Shown here: piece after piece, positions 11,519-22,163 of the stretch
How the letters are laid out: every line of letters begins with the position of its first letter
Numbering within the stretch: the stretch's first letter is position 1
Origin: Amorphophallus konjac
Lineage: Eukaryota; Streptophyta; Magnoliopsida; Alismatales; Araceae
Assembly: GCA_022559845.1 (NCBI GenBank)
Contig: CM040117.1
Span: 150,602,732-150,666,731 of the forward strand
Direction: 5' to 3'
DNA length: 64,000 nt
Notes under the pieces: model-generated
What the model was told of the DNA's origin: nothing
The model's input: only the letters and a program-made list of their open reading frames with translations
The model's database searches: none
Program-made: the position numbers and the translations under genes

Positions 11519-12547
11519 TTAAAATTGGCATTTTTTTTGGAAGTCAGAGGAGATCACGCAATAGGAAGAGGAGGACGGGGGAGGAGGAAGTTGCATGGGA
11601 AACAGAGAGGGGAAGATGCAATCGAAGAAGGGGTCGGAAGATGAAAACCACGTCTCGTGGAGTTCGGCAGTGGGGGAGGGAGGAGTAAACAGAGTTGATA
11701 AGTCAATGGGTGGGCAGCGCCCACATGCACAAGGAACAAATAGAATTTCAGGTGGTCTTTCCATAAAGTACGGGTCGACCATAATCGGAGGGGAACGGGG
11801 AATAAACCCCAATTGCTGAAACAAGGAGGCAAGACGGGACGGGGACAAAGAAAAGGTAGTGATGGAGCTCCCCACTTCCCGCTGTCTCCGGTGAACTAGC
11901 TTAGTCGGAGAATGCTTCACCAACTCCATCTCCATCTCTTTCGAACATGCTTCCTCTTCATGGAACATCTTTTCAAAACAACTGTAGAAATCATCCATGT
12001 CACCCACCAGCCCCTTCAGTGGCGACGGTGGGTCATCAGCAACACAAGTGGCATTAGTCTTCTCGTTAGAACAGGGCGGCAGCTTCTTCAAAGTACTAGG
12101 TTGCAATGGGCCTTTCACGAAGTGTTGACGGTAGTCCCATGTCAGTGGCCCAGAATCTCCCAGTATAGACAATGTCGATTCTTGATAGCCAAGGCCTCTC
12201 CGGCCCATCTTTCTGCCTTTAGGGACGGGCTTAGTTTGCCCTTGCAATTGTGCACCGAGGCCCAAGCCCGGCTGATAGCCTAACTTTAAAATCATGTGCC
12301 ACCCTTTTGAATCTCGAATTTTGGACTTAATTTTGACATTCACTGGTGCAGTGGCGGGCTTGCGTGATGCATATGCCCATGAGTAGTTTAAGTCCATAAT
12401 AGAAAGGACTGGTCTGTTACTCGGCCACAGAGTAGGAAGAATCTCATCTGCAATTGCATCGACGGATTGAACTATGGAGATACTCTTCTCCTTAACTACC
12501 CGACATTGAAATGGGAACTTAGGGCATTGGTGGGCAGTTGAGGGCAC
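11519..12547 (-). pseudogene. G-patch domain between protease and RT (element G)
   Basis: The largest open segment of G (342 codons) in the protease frame. A G-patch domain lies at about 12187-12310: SKGWHMILKLGYQPGLGLG, then PVPKGRKMGRRGLGYQ. The spaced Gly/aromatic pattern is the G-patch signature; this domain binds nucleic acid or helicases in other proteins and follows the protease in some retroviruses. The remaining 200 codons are acidic and Pro/Ser-rich with no domain I recognise. The segment is in frame with the protease to its right but out of frame with the RT linker to its left. Confidence 0.8.
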
Positions 12548-13783
12548 GGCATTGAGACTGTCTATTCATGGATGACCCAGGATCACCTTGAACATCGGAT
12601 CTATGTCCAGTACATAGAACTCCACGTCCATCACCAAAGGCCCTAGCTCGGCCTGAACTGTCACGACCCCATGGCAAGCTCGTCAGGAGTTATCGTATGC
12701 TGCAATCGTGGTTGGCGTTGGCCTAAGCATGTCTTATGAAATGTTGCAAGCACGCAATGTACTTAGCGGACACACATTTATCGATGCTGCCGTGTCCACC
12801 ACGGTTGACTCAACGGCCACTTTGTTTAAGGAAATGGTAATGCATAGTGGCATCTGCCGTACCTCTGGGGGTGCCAATTCTGACTCAGAAAATGAAATGG
12901 AAGGCCCCCTCGTGATAGTTGCCAACACTGAGGGTAAACTGTCCACCGCCACGTCCTCGCTAACCATAACTTTTTGCACGAAAGCCCTGAGGGCGTCCTG
13001 ATGTAGCGTGGACCTTTTTGTTAACTCTAGAACTGTTATTTTGGCTGGCATCCAGTCCAAATGCTGTAGCAAGTCATTATTTGTGCCAGGCACGGGGTCT
13101 ACTTCTTCTGCTTCAACTATTGAGGAAGGAACTTGAGGGTTGGGTGCAGATGCACCAGGGAAAGGGTAACTTCTGTGGAATGGATGCCCGCTCCGGAGGG
13201 TGCAGTGTTGTGCCGACACGGCCTTAGATGGACCCCCAATTGGCCTGGTGGGGTAGGTGGGAGGGGTAGAAATAGGGGTGAGGATGGCGGAGGCTGGCCT
13301 GACGGGCCCTGGCGGAATGGTGATTGGTGAAGGGTTAAGCGGAGGGGTGATGACGGAGGGTATGGCAGGGGATGGTGGAAGGATTGGCGGAATGGTGGGG
13401 AATGTGGCGGGTGCAATGGGTGATCGGGAAGGGATAGTGGGTGGAGCAGCAGTGAAAGTGGTGGGCCGGAGGATGGAAGGAACTGAAGGTGCGGAGAAGT
13501 TGGTGTGGTGGAAGGCCAAGATATGAGTGGGAGTCTCATCGTCAAAAGACCACCCATCATTAGGGGCTGGGTGGTGAACTGCATTAACATGTGCCGGTGC
13601 CAGCGGCTACTGTTGCTACTGAAGAGCGGGCGGATGTTCTGGCATGGGATTCTGATGAATCCCAAGGTCTTACAGTTGCTGCTGCTGCTGTGGAGGTTGT
13701 TGTTGGGGAGGTTGGCTGAACTACTGTTGCTGAGGCGCCGCCTGCTGCGGCCTTGCTTGTCTTCTCCTTTCTTTTATGTCTTC
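12548..13783 (-). pseudogene. Gag tail and aspartic protease (element G)
   Basis: A Pro/Ser/Thr-rich gag tail is followed by a retropepsin-like domain. The active-site loop reads VVDTAASINVCPL near 12790, where most relatives have DxGxSxNV; here the triad is D-T-A. The flap side runs through VEFYVLDIDPMFKVILGHP near 12600. In-frame stops: TAA near 12731, TGA near 12680 and TGA at the usual GRPWIH Trp position near 12570. Right of 13519 the frame is open but degenerate, up to the solo LTR at 13784. Confidence 0.75.
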
Positions 13784-14284
13784 TGTTGAGCTATGGTTTT
13801 GATAATAACTAAACTTCATGTGTGATGATATGATTTTGATGATTGTTGAAGATCTAGTCTATGGCTTTGATGCTAACTATACTTCATGTGTGGTTAAGTG
13901 AATGATGATAACTAAACTAAATGGTTGATTGTTCCTATCGATTGGTTGAATATGATTGAGTTAAACATGTGTTTTGAATGCTTCCTATGCATACTCTACA
14001 TGGAGCTTGGTTACATGATGCATTCATATTGGACAGATGCATATCTATTGATCTTGACATTTAGTCAATCATGTTTTCAAAATGTTCACTTGTTTATGTG
14101 CATGGCTAAATTGTTCTCATACTTTGCTCACTTGCATTGACTCACTTGCATTGAAATATGGTTTTGACCCTTGGTTGAAATGTTGGTTCTACAAGTGGTT
14201 TCTAGCCCTTGCAAAACTCGCCATTGTGCGCCCTTGCAACGCGGATCGACCTGCGCGGTCAGGTCGTGGGGGTCAAGGGGGCAG

Positions 14285-14323
14285 CACCCCTTGCTGGGGT
14301 TTCCGGGGGCGAAGCCCCCGGAA
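14285..14323. other. Two adjacent hairpins, one with a perfect 10-bp GC stem
   Basis: TTCCGGGGGC (14301-14310), loop GAA, GCCCCCGGAA (14314-14323) form a perfect 10-bp stem. Directly upstream ACCCC/GGGGT (14286-14300) forms a 5-bp stem. Position is in the U3 part of the solo LTR. The role is unknown. Confidence 0.7.
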
Positions 14324-14669
14324 CAAAATTTGATTATTGAGTTCAAATTGCAAGGCTACATCTAACTCAGATTTTGTACTTTTACAAGACAAGGAATGTG
14401 CCTCAATGTTTGAGAACTTCAAGGACGTTTGGTGAGATCAATCCTAACTCATAAGCTCTTGATCATTTGATTATCAAGGTTGAAATTCATGTTTTGATTC
14501 CAAAGGGTAAATTAGCTTGGCCTTGATCTAAATCTATTTAAGTTGGGTTTTACTCATTCATGCTTAAGGAACAATACTTTTTTTTCTTGTAATGAACCCT
14601 TTGGTGAACCCCCCACACGTGTTCCTTGGACTTAGCTTATTTTTAACTTTCTTTTTTGAAGTTCAAGAA

Positions 14670-14990
14670 CAAGGGTCGACCCCTGGGGTCAACCCATGGG
14701 TCTCCATTCCTTCAACCAGATCGAGTTATACAACCCCAGTGTGAGGGTCAACCCTTGGGGTCGACCCACGACCCCTCTGGGTCATTTATTCAAACCCGCA
14801 CGGGTATCTGAAAGGGTCGACCCCAAGGGTTGACCCATATGCCCAGAACTTCAAAAACACCCTCGAGGGTCGACCCCAAGGGTCCACCCCTGTGGACAAA
14901 AGTCCAAAACCCGGACGGGTGTTCTCGAGGGTCGACCCATTGCTTTTGGCCACTTTAACCCTCTCACGAGGGTCGACAAATACGACCTTC
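14670..14990 (+). repeat. Motif array, core GGGTCGACCC
   Basis: Seven or eight copies of GGGTCGACCC or close variants (GGGTCAACCC, GGGTTGACCC), several overlapping as paired half-sites, in 320 bp. The core is itself palindromic around GTCGAC. Related GTCGACACC copies mark the E LTR at 26360-26600. Confidence 0.75.
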
Positions 14991-15878
14991 ATGTATGCGC
15001 ACCAAAAGTCTTCCAACTCCAGTCCAAATGCCCCAAATCGCTCCATGATGTGTGGATATGGTCCCCAAGCTGTCTCTTGACCGTCCTAAACACATAAATA
15101 CATCTTATTGGGTTGTAAACCCTAAGGAGAAACTAAGTGAGATCTGAAAATCATTTTTCTTCTAACCCTTGTGTGTGCAAGTCGCAGGTAGCAGCTCCAG
15201 GACTTCTTCCACCCTATTTTGAGCATGAATGTGAAGGGAAGAAGCAGCATACAAGTCTCCAATCGATCCCCAACTGGAAGCTACGTGGAGAATCAAGCCA
15301 TCACGTCATTTGAGCAAAGATCGTTCATCTATCTCTAAGGTGATTCAAGGAAGATCTAAAGCCAACCTCCTCCCAAGAAGAGAAAGCCAAGCAAACTAGA
15401 AAGAAGAAGAGCCAAGCAAGCACAGACAGAAGCTCCGATTAAGTGAAGATTGAAGCTACGTTCTAAATCAGCAGCATACATTCAAAGAGAAGCCAAATCA
15501 GGGGATTTCTATACTAAGCCTCACTGTCATCATGATTTGAGTGTCATATTTGTATTTCTCATAAACTCTAAGCATTTATGTGTGTGTGGATCGTCTGGAT
15601 CCGTGGTCGTGTGTGTGTGTCACGTCTGATTCATGTGTGGGTGCGTGGATCTTACTATATCTACGTGTGTGTGTGTGTCTCGTCGTTCTTAGCGTGTGGA
15701 TTGCTGCACTTGTGGCAGCGTGTGTGTATGTTGGTGGATCCAATTGTCGGATCATGTTGGAGACATCATCTCCTGTGTGTGTGTGTACTGGGGCGCGTCC
15801 CCGTGTGTGTGTGCAGGTGTCGTCCTGCGTGTGTGGTTGGAGCGTCGTCTCTGTTTGGGGATTTGCCCTCGAGTGAAG

Positions 15879-15941
15879 CCTCACCTAGTTTGGTGAGGGG
15901 TGGACGTAGGGAGCCCGTCGTGGTCCCGAACCACCTTAAAA
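15879..15941 (+). other. Conserved LTR hairpin/box RNA element (copy 2)
   Basis: Stem CCTCACC/GGTGAGG (7 bp, loop TAGTTT), then GGGTGGACGTAGG, an inner GGGA...TCCC pair, and GAACCACCTTAAAAT. Same order and spacing as copy 1 although the surrounding LTR is otherwise very different. Confidence 0.75.
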
Positions 15942-16277
15942 TCCATGTGCATTGTGGTTTGTCTTGTGCATTGGCTTGGTCTGATTGTTGAATCCATTTA
16001 TATGATCGTGTGGGAACGGTAAGATTGAGAGAATCAGTTTCATTGCTTAGTTAACTTCCTCAATCTTGTTGAAAGGTGTTAATTCCACTACGCAGTATTT
16101 GTCTTGCCAACTAGTGAAAGGGGTAGTGTACAATGTATTCAAATGTGTTGTTGAACGGAATTCAACCTCTTGGTTAGAGTGTTTATCACATATCTCAAAA
16201 AGGTCAAAAGTTTTGTTAAAGTTTGAAAACACCCAATTCACCCCCCTCTTGGGTGTCATTGATTACGGGACCCAACA

Positions 16278-17322
16278 TCTTCAATTAACTTGTGTATTTG
16301 GGCCCAATCAATCCTCTGGCCCTCATGCAAATCATAAACTAGATCCCTGAACTGAAAACACCTTTCTATTGTGTGCCCGGGTTGCCGATGGTATATGCAA
16401 TACCTTGGCTGGTCAGCCGCCGGGTTCCAGTTCTGACGTTCCGGAGGCAACTGTATGTCACCAGTGTACATTAAGGCCAAAAAAATGTCATGGAGTGTTT
16501 CTGGAAGCGGTGGATAGTTGACTCTTTTTGGTCCCGGTCGAACAGGCCTATAACCAGTAGGAGGAGGGACGTTATGGTACTGGGGTGGCTGTTGAGGCTG
16601 TTGTGGTGGTGGTGGTGGTTGTTGTGGGTGTTGAGGAGCTGGGAAAGAAGGTCGAGGAGCCTGTGGAGCGGGGAACTAGGGGTTGCGTGGGGGTTGCTGG
16701 AAACGGGGTGAAGCGGGCTGGTTAGGGAATTGAACAGCCTGGACCTGCTCGTTGGTTTGTACTCTCTCAGTAACTGGGCCTTGGGACTTTCTTGTGGTTT
16801 TGGATTTCTGGGCTTCAAACAAGGAATGAATAGGGGAGTCTTTGAATTCGGTCTAGATGAACCGGGCCTGACTGTACAACTGGTGCATATTTGAAATGTC
16901 GTTCATTGCCAATATGTTCTGAAACGGCGGAGTGGCATTAGAAATCAACAACTTAACTTTTTCTTCTTCCGGGATCTGCCCGGGCACACGCGAGGCCATC
17001 TGCCTCCATCGATCTGCATATGTAGCAAAGTCCTCGTCTGCTTTCATCTTTTCAGCAACTAAGTCTGTAAATGAATACTCGGGTCCAACCCGATCTTGGA
17101 ATCTCTAGATAAACTTCTCCTTCACGGTCTTGAAACTCTCTGCCTCCTCCAGAGGTAAGGTGTAGAACCATTCAAGGGCGACCCCGTCCAAGGATCGGCA
17201 GAACAAATACGCCATCAGGCGGTCGTCGTGTTGGAACTGCACCAATTCATAAAGCAACTCCCTGACATGAATAAACGGGTTGCCATTCCCGTCATATTTT
17301 CGGTATACGGGGAGCTCAGACT
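16278..17322 (-). pseudogene. Tat-type gypsy gag, C-terminal two-thirds (element G)
   Basis: The minus strand shows, in order, LPVYRKYDGNGNPFIHV, a gag core with LDGVALEWFYTLP, then YADRWRQMASRVPGQIPEEE, a Pro/Gln-rich stretch, and a zinc-knuckle variant CIYHRQPGHTIERC (CX2HX4HX4C, His in place of the second Cys). The same variant is in the gag of element C (CPFHRALGHAIEDC). Several in-frame stops occur, including a TAG at 17105-17107 after KFI that also occurs in element A. The first third of gag is missing; the break is at 17322/17323. Confidence 0.82.
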
Positions 17323-17846
17323 GGGGAGAAAAGTGAGTGCCAATGAATATTAACCTTTAAACACTCCATCTATCACATCACTGCACATATAATAAGTTTA
17401 ATTCTTTTCTTATTCATATCACTATTCACCTTTTGCACTATTTGCTTCACCGAGTGTCCGTTTTATCTTGCATCACCACCCCGTTCATCCCATGGGGTAG
17501 AGCCAGTGATCCCCTACACCCAACCCAAAAAGGAGATCCTCCGGACCACCGGACAGGCAGATATCGACGAAAAAGTGAGCGCCAGAGAATAGTAACTTTT
17601 AACTATTCATTTTGGGCCCATTAAGGGCTAAATTCTGTTATTTTCGCCACCGTCGCGATTCAACACCACGGAACAAGTTCTTTTCACTGCTCACGCGACC
17701 CTCGACCACCGGGCTTCACTCTGTGTCATGCTGTCCCGACAAGAATTCTCAGGTCAGCCCTATTGCGGTTGTTTAGCCCGATCGGGTGCCCTTAAATCAT
17801 TAATAAAATGAATATAAACAAGGCCTATTGCGAGCACAGTTAGGGC
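17323..17846 (-). other. Unassigned spacer between G gag fragment and its LTR
   Basis: No coding sequence recognised. Two related 40-bp blocks lie at about 17327-17366 and 17571-17610 (AAAAGTGAGYGCCA followed by AATANTAAC). On the minus strand they read TGGCACTCAC / TGGCGCTCAC and look like primer-site remnants, but I cannot prove it. In element A the matching interval between primer site and this part of gag is about 1.7 kb, so leader and gag N-terminus have been lost here. Confidence 0.4.
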
Positions 17847-18623
17847 CTGTGGGTTTTCCCCGCTATGTCCATGATCTAACCTCGCTTATAGGCCGTAACC
17901 CTTTGAGTCGGACCTACCCTTGCTTAGTTTCGTCACCTTTCTTAATATTAAATCACGCCGGATCATAGGCAAACATGTGTCCCGGGGATTCCCTGTGGCG
18001 TTGTTGCATCTTCAGCATAAATCAGTCCTAGATCAATGTCTGAATAAGTTTTCTACGACACTTTTAGTCCCAGACTCGATGGCCCGAGGCTACGCTAGTT
18101 CACCTTTGAACCTGCATGCGTATGTTGTAGATAATGAAGGACCACTACGAGCGAGCAATAAACGAAAAGGCAATATATGATAATATCACCTCAGAAATAC
18201 CAATCAGCAAGAGAGAATAATGATGGAATTCAACTAAGCACACACCGTAGGCGTGGAACAAGCAGTAGATAAATAACAGAAAAGAAGCACACACCGTGGG
18301 CGTGCAACAGGTTTAAAGAAAGTAATAAAAAAGAACGAAGAGATTATATATATCAAATAAGGATCTGTGATCGCCACCAAAGTAAGTAACACAGAAAGAA
18401 CTGGGTTACGTACCTTGGAAAGGGGTGGAGTGAAGATGCACTCGGGAGCGGGGAAAACAGTCAGGCACGGAACAGGAAGCGGTCTGTCGAGAGCCACTAC
18501 CTAAAGAAAATAGTCGTCTAGAAGCTGCGATCAACGCCCAGAAGATAGCACCGTGGGAACTTGATCCTCCTTCCCTTTCAACCGGCCAAAAGGGATGGGC
18601 CTCGTGTCAAATATGTTGTAGAC

Positions 18624-18731
18624 CTACAAAACAAAGCAAGGAACATAAACAAACGAACCCAATTAACCTTGGAAACGTGCAATATCTATAAACCAATGAA
18701 GAACTAAACACATAAATGGAGAGGACGATAC
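18624..18731 (-). other. Candidate LTR intron, duplicate copy (G)
   Basis: Same 108-nt donor-to-acceptor interval as at 19529-19636, repeated by the 910-bp duplication: CAT|GTATCG to TTTTGTAG|GT on the minus strand. Confidence 0.45.
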
Positions 18732-19528
18732 ATGGGGGTTGGTGGTTTTTTAACCCCTGTGGGTTTTCCCCGCTATGTCCATGATCTAACCTCGCTTATA
18801 GGCCGTAACCCTTTGAGTCGGACCTACCCTTGCTTAGTTTCGTCACCTTTCTTAATATTAAATCACGCCGGATCATAGGCAAACATGTGTCCCGGGGATT
18901 CCCTGTGGCGTTGTTGCATCTTCAGCATAAATCAGTCCTAGATCAATGTCTGAATAAGTTTTCTACGACACTTTTAGTCCCAAACTCGATGGCCTGAGGC
19001 TACGCTGGTTCACCTTTGAACCTGCATGTGTATCTTGTAGATAATGAAGGACCACTACGAGCGAGCAATAAACGAAAAAGCAATATATGATAATATCACC
19101 TCAGAAATACCAATCAGCAAGAGAGAAGAATGATGGAATTCAACTAAGCACACACCGTAGGCGTGGAACAAGCAGTAGATAAATAACAGAAAAGAAGCAC
19201 ACACCGTGGGCGTGCAACAAGTTTAAAGAAAGCAATAAAAAAAAGAGATGATATATATCAAATAAGGATCCGTGATCGCCACCAAAGTAAGTAACACAGA
19301 AATAACTGGGTTACGTACCATGGAAAGGGGTGGAGTGAAGATGCACTCAGGAGCGGGGAAAACAGTCAGGCACGGGACAGGAAGCGGTCTGTCGAGGGCC
19401 ACTACCTAAAGAAAACAGTCGTCTAGAAGCTGCGATCAACACCCAGAAGATAGCACCGTGGGAACTTGATCCTCCTTCCCTTTCAACCGGCCAAAAGGGA
19501 TGGGCCTCGTGTCAAATATGTTGTAGAC

Positions 19529-19636
19529 CTACAAAACAAAGCAAGGAACATAAACAAACGAACCCAATTAACCTTGGAAACGTGCAATATCTATAAACCA
19601 ATGAAGAACTAAACACATAAATGGAGAGGACGATAC
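19529..19636 (-). other. Candidate LTR intron (G)
   Basis: A 108-nt minus-strand interval from donor CAT|GTATCG to acceptor TTTTGTAG|GT, about 310 nt downstream of the TATA box. Equivalent intervals of 107-108 nt occur in the LTRs at 23821-23928, 31018-31124 and 34903-35010. Splicing is inferred from conserved position, length and boundary sequence only. Confidence 0.5.
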
Positions 19637-19942
19637 ATGGGGGTTGGTGGTTTTTTAACCCCTGTGGGGCATGTAAAAACTAGGTGGGTGTGTGAACGTG
19701 CAATGGATGCAAAGATATGTGGGAGGAAGAGCAGAACAAATGCTATGATGATGTAAAAGAAGGGAGAAACGACAAGAAAACAAAACACTAAACACTGAAA
19801 AGAAACCCAATACTCCCTGGACCAGACCACACTTGGATGCAGAAAGACGACGCTCCCTAGCTGAAACTCATAGTAGGATGCAGGAGCACTTCGTGGCGAG
19901 CTCCAAAGATTCTTCTCTCGTGGGGAAGAAGCCAAAGGGTGC

Positions 19943-19950
19943 TATTTATA
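19943..19950 (-). promoter_or_regulatory. TATA box of G LTR
   Basis: TATAAATA on the minus strand, in the shared context GGGT(C/G)TATAAATAG that also occurs at 24219-24226 and 30706-30713. Confidence 0.6.
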
Positions 19951-20169
19951 GACCCTTCAAACCCTAGGTTGAGTTCAAGGATAAATGCTAGAAAAATAGG
20001 ATTTTTAGAGATAAATATGTGGGATATCGAAGGGATAAAGTCTATGGAAGAGATAGGAAGTGATCTGGCATGAAATCATCGCATGGGATAGGACTCTAAG
20101 ACATCCTCGATCGGAGAAGATAGAGTTCGGGCCAATTAGGACTCTGTACTGAGCACACGGTCTATTGCG

Positions 20170-20850
20170 CGATCGCTACCTGATGAAAGCGATCGGGTGT
20201 GAACCGTGACCTGGCCAGAGCACCAAAGCTGCGTCGACTCACCAACGGCCATGGGTCAACACACCAAGTCGACTCAGAGAAGAAAGCGGTCTTATGGTCA
20301 CCGCTACCTCATGGAAGTAGTTGATCGATCGACCGCGACCCGAGTAAAGGGGAAAATAGACAATCAGTCAACTGATAATGGTTTAGGTCGACTGAATTAG
20401 GAATTTCAGTCGACTAAACTGGATGCAGGTCGACTAATTTGGCCATAGGTCGACTGAATTGGCCAACAAAGGATGTTTTGATGGATCCAGCCAACAGGAC
20501 CGAGTGTCTAGTCAGTCAAGATCAAGAAAAGATGCTCAAGTGACCTGCCAAGGCTTGGTTGATAGAATTGATAGGAAGAAGCCAACTTAGCCGACTGACC
20601 CTAAGAAATCAGTCGACAGACTAAGGAATCAGTTGACAGGTTGAGAATAGGCCGACTGACTTGAGACAGGTCGACAGATGTTAAGGTCTGTTGACAGACA
20701 TCAAGAAGTGGTCCGTAAGAATGCGGTGGTTCGACAACCGCGACCAGGAATCAGTCGACTGAAATGGGCAGGTCGACTGAACTTGAACTAAGTCGACTGA
20801 TTTTAAGAAATCAGTCAACTGAACTGGGAATTCAGTCGACTAATCTAATT
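20170..20850 (-). repeat. U3 motif array, core CAGTCGACTGA
   Basis: About 20 copies of GTCGACTGA / CAGTCGACT and half-copies, irregularly spaced at 15-40 bp, with a GCGATCG / CGCGACC sub-cluster at 20165-20350. The core is palindromic. It lies upstream of the TATA box in element orientation. Confidence 0.75.
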
Positions 20851-21043
20851 CTTCAGAATAAAAATAAGCCAACTAGGCCAGAAAATGGGAACATGGCCTC
20901 CAGGGCTTACTGGGCCAAAAAATGAACAAAATGGGCCCGGAAATACGCTTAAGGAAGACTCCAAAATAATGGAAAATTCGAGAGATCATGAAAGATGAAT
21001 AAGAGAAAGAACTCAATTTGCAGGTTAAATACGGGTGTCAACA

Positions 21044-21265
21044 TATGCGAAGGTGAAAACGGTGAGTCGAAAGATTTACGCAGACCTGATCGAAAAGCCC
21101 CCCGATGATCTGAACCTCCTGGTAGGCTAGTCCTCAGAGGTACTACATTCGATATGGGACTCGGTGCTGCCATCTCATGCACACCTGGGCGATTAAGGGA
21201 CAGTCTTAGACTTTTGCAGACGGGCACCCACTACATCCCCCCGACATACTTGGGACAGGGGGAGA
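21044..21265 (+). pseudogene. 3' end of the internal region of gypsy element H, with polypurine tract
   Basis: A short plus-strand frame reads SRKIYADLIEKPPDDLNLLVG then stops, which looks like a gypsy pol C-terminal tail. It is followed by about 150 bp without features and by GGGACAGGGGGAGA (21252-21265), a polypurine tract ending exactly where an LTR-like TGTTATC begins. The rest of H is cut off on the left by the G LTR. Confidence 0.45.
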
Positions 21266-22163
21266 TGTTATCAAAATTTTGATTTTTCAGCGCTCGAGTC
21301 ACAAAAAATAAAATAAATAAATATGAATAACAAATAAAAAATAAAACAATAATAAGAGAATAAGAAACAATATATCAAAACAAAAAAATAATATGTAAGA
21401 AAATCAAAACAATAAAGATAATAATAATAACATAACAAAATAAATAATAATAATAATTACAAAATAACATCAGAGCAAAAAATATATAAGAAAGCCAAAA
21501 TAATAAAAAGGATAACATAATAAAACAAAAGCAACTAAAAATAAAAATAAATAATGTAATAAAATCAAGATAATAAAAGATATGCATATGAATAATGTAA
21601 TTAAATAAATAAATAAATAAACTACTAAAATAAAAAATAAAAATAGTAATAAATCAAAACAATAAAAAATGTTATATTTCTATATAACAAGTGCAATAAA
21701 ACCATGACAACCAATAATAAAAAGACAATAAGCAATAAAAATAAAAAAATGATAACAAAAGAGTAATCATTGTGACCATAATGAAATGGTCATAAGCGGC
21801 GCTGGGTTCCTACCTCACCGAATCAATAAGGTCTCGTTAGGTGCATCTTTTATTTTTGTGCACACACTAACATAAACTTTTAGGCCATATGGCCCTTCCT
21901 CTTGGTGACTAATCAAGGGTTTTCTCCCTTTTGGGGAGATGTTATTAATATCGTTGTCTTTATGACAAGGCGAGTTTCAGTCCCAACCCGACACCCTCTA
22001 TCGTCTGATCAGTCAGACGGCGCGCACTCTTGACTCTGAGTCACCTCGGTCTTTGGAGTCTGAATAAACTGTCACCTTGTGACTGGCATGCCCACGCGCT
22101 AAATAAATAAAATAAAATAAATGAACAAAGATAAATAAATAAAATAAAAAATGGTTCCCACAC
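21266..22163 (+). mobile_element. LTR of gypsy element H (related to element C LTR)
   Basis: Starts TGTTATCAAAATTTTG directly after the polypurine tract. The first 500 bp (21300-21775) are an A-rich AATAAAAT-type tract. The last 370 bp match the end of the element C LTR in order: TAATCAAGGGTT, CTTTATGaCAAGGCGAGTTTC, TGTCACCTTGTGACTGGCATGCC. The right edge near 22163 (GGTTCCCACA, compare GCGTTCCACA in C) is approximate; copia element F sequence follows. Confidence 0.6.

Larger units (their letters stand above)
13784..16277 (+). mobile_element. SIRE-like solo LTR, TSD TCTTC
   Basis: Starts TGTTGAGCTATGG, ends GGGACCCAACA, flanked by TCTTC (13779-13783 and 16278-16282). It resembles the LTR of element E (TGTTGAATTCCATAATTG..., 25783) at its start and shares the conserved hairpin/box (15879-15941) and the AATTCACCCCCCTCTTG box (16231) near its 3' end. 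It carries a GGGTCGACCCC motif array and several GT-rich stretches (15575-15830). No gene is seen. It separates gag from protease in element G. Confidence 0.87.
17847..19664 (-). repeat. Tandem duplication of a 910-bp segment inside the G LTR
   Basis: 17847-18756 and 18757-19664 are nearly identical; reference points such as GGGTTTTCCCCGCTATG recur at 17851 and 18761, an offset of 910. Junctions share CCTGTGGG: the left copy is preceded by GGGCCTGTGGG, the second by TTAACCCCTGTGGG, and the sequence after the second copy is AACCCCTGTGGGGC. The two copies differ by a few substitutions and a short indel near 18345/19245, so the duplication is fairly recent. Each copy contains the candidate intron and the PBS-like decamer. 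Confidence 0.9.
17847..21043 (-). mobile_element. 5' LTR of gypsy element G, with internal duplication
   Basis: The right edge on the plus strand is ACGGGTGTCAACA (21043), i.e. the LTR starts TGTTGACACCCG as in elements A and B. In minus orientation: U3 with motif array (20170-20850), TATA box (19943-19950), candidate intron, CACGAGGCCCA...GGCCGG block, PBS-like decamer and ACGCCCACGGTGTG blocks, all shared with the LTRs of A and B. The left (3') edge is uncertain: I see no TCAACA-type terminus before the duplication. Flank at 21044: TATGC. Confidence 0.7.

Noticed and set aside
13005..13789. Plus-strand Met/Gly-rich frames opposite the gag-protease region of G
   Set aside because: They are shadows of the Pro-rich minus-strand gag tail; the real coding strand has the protease active site.
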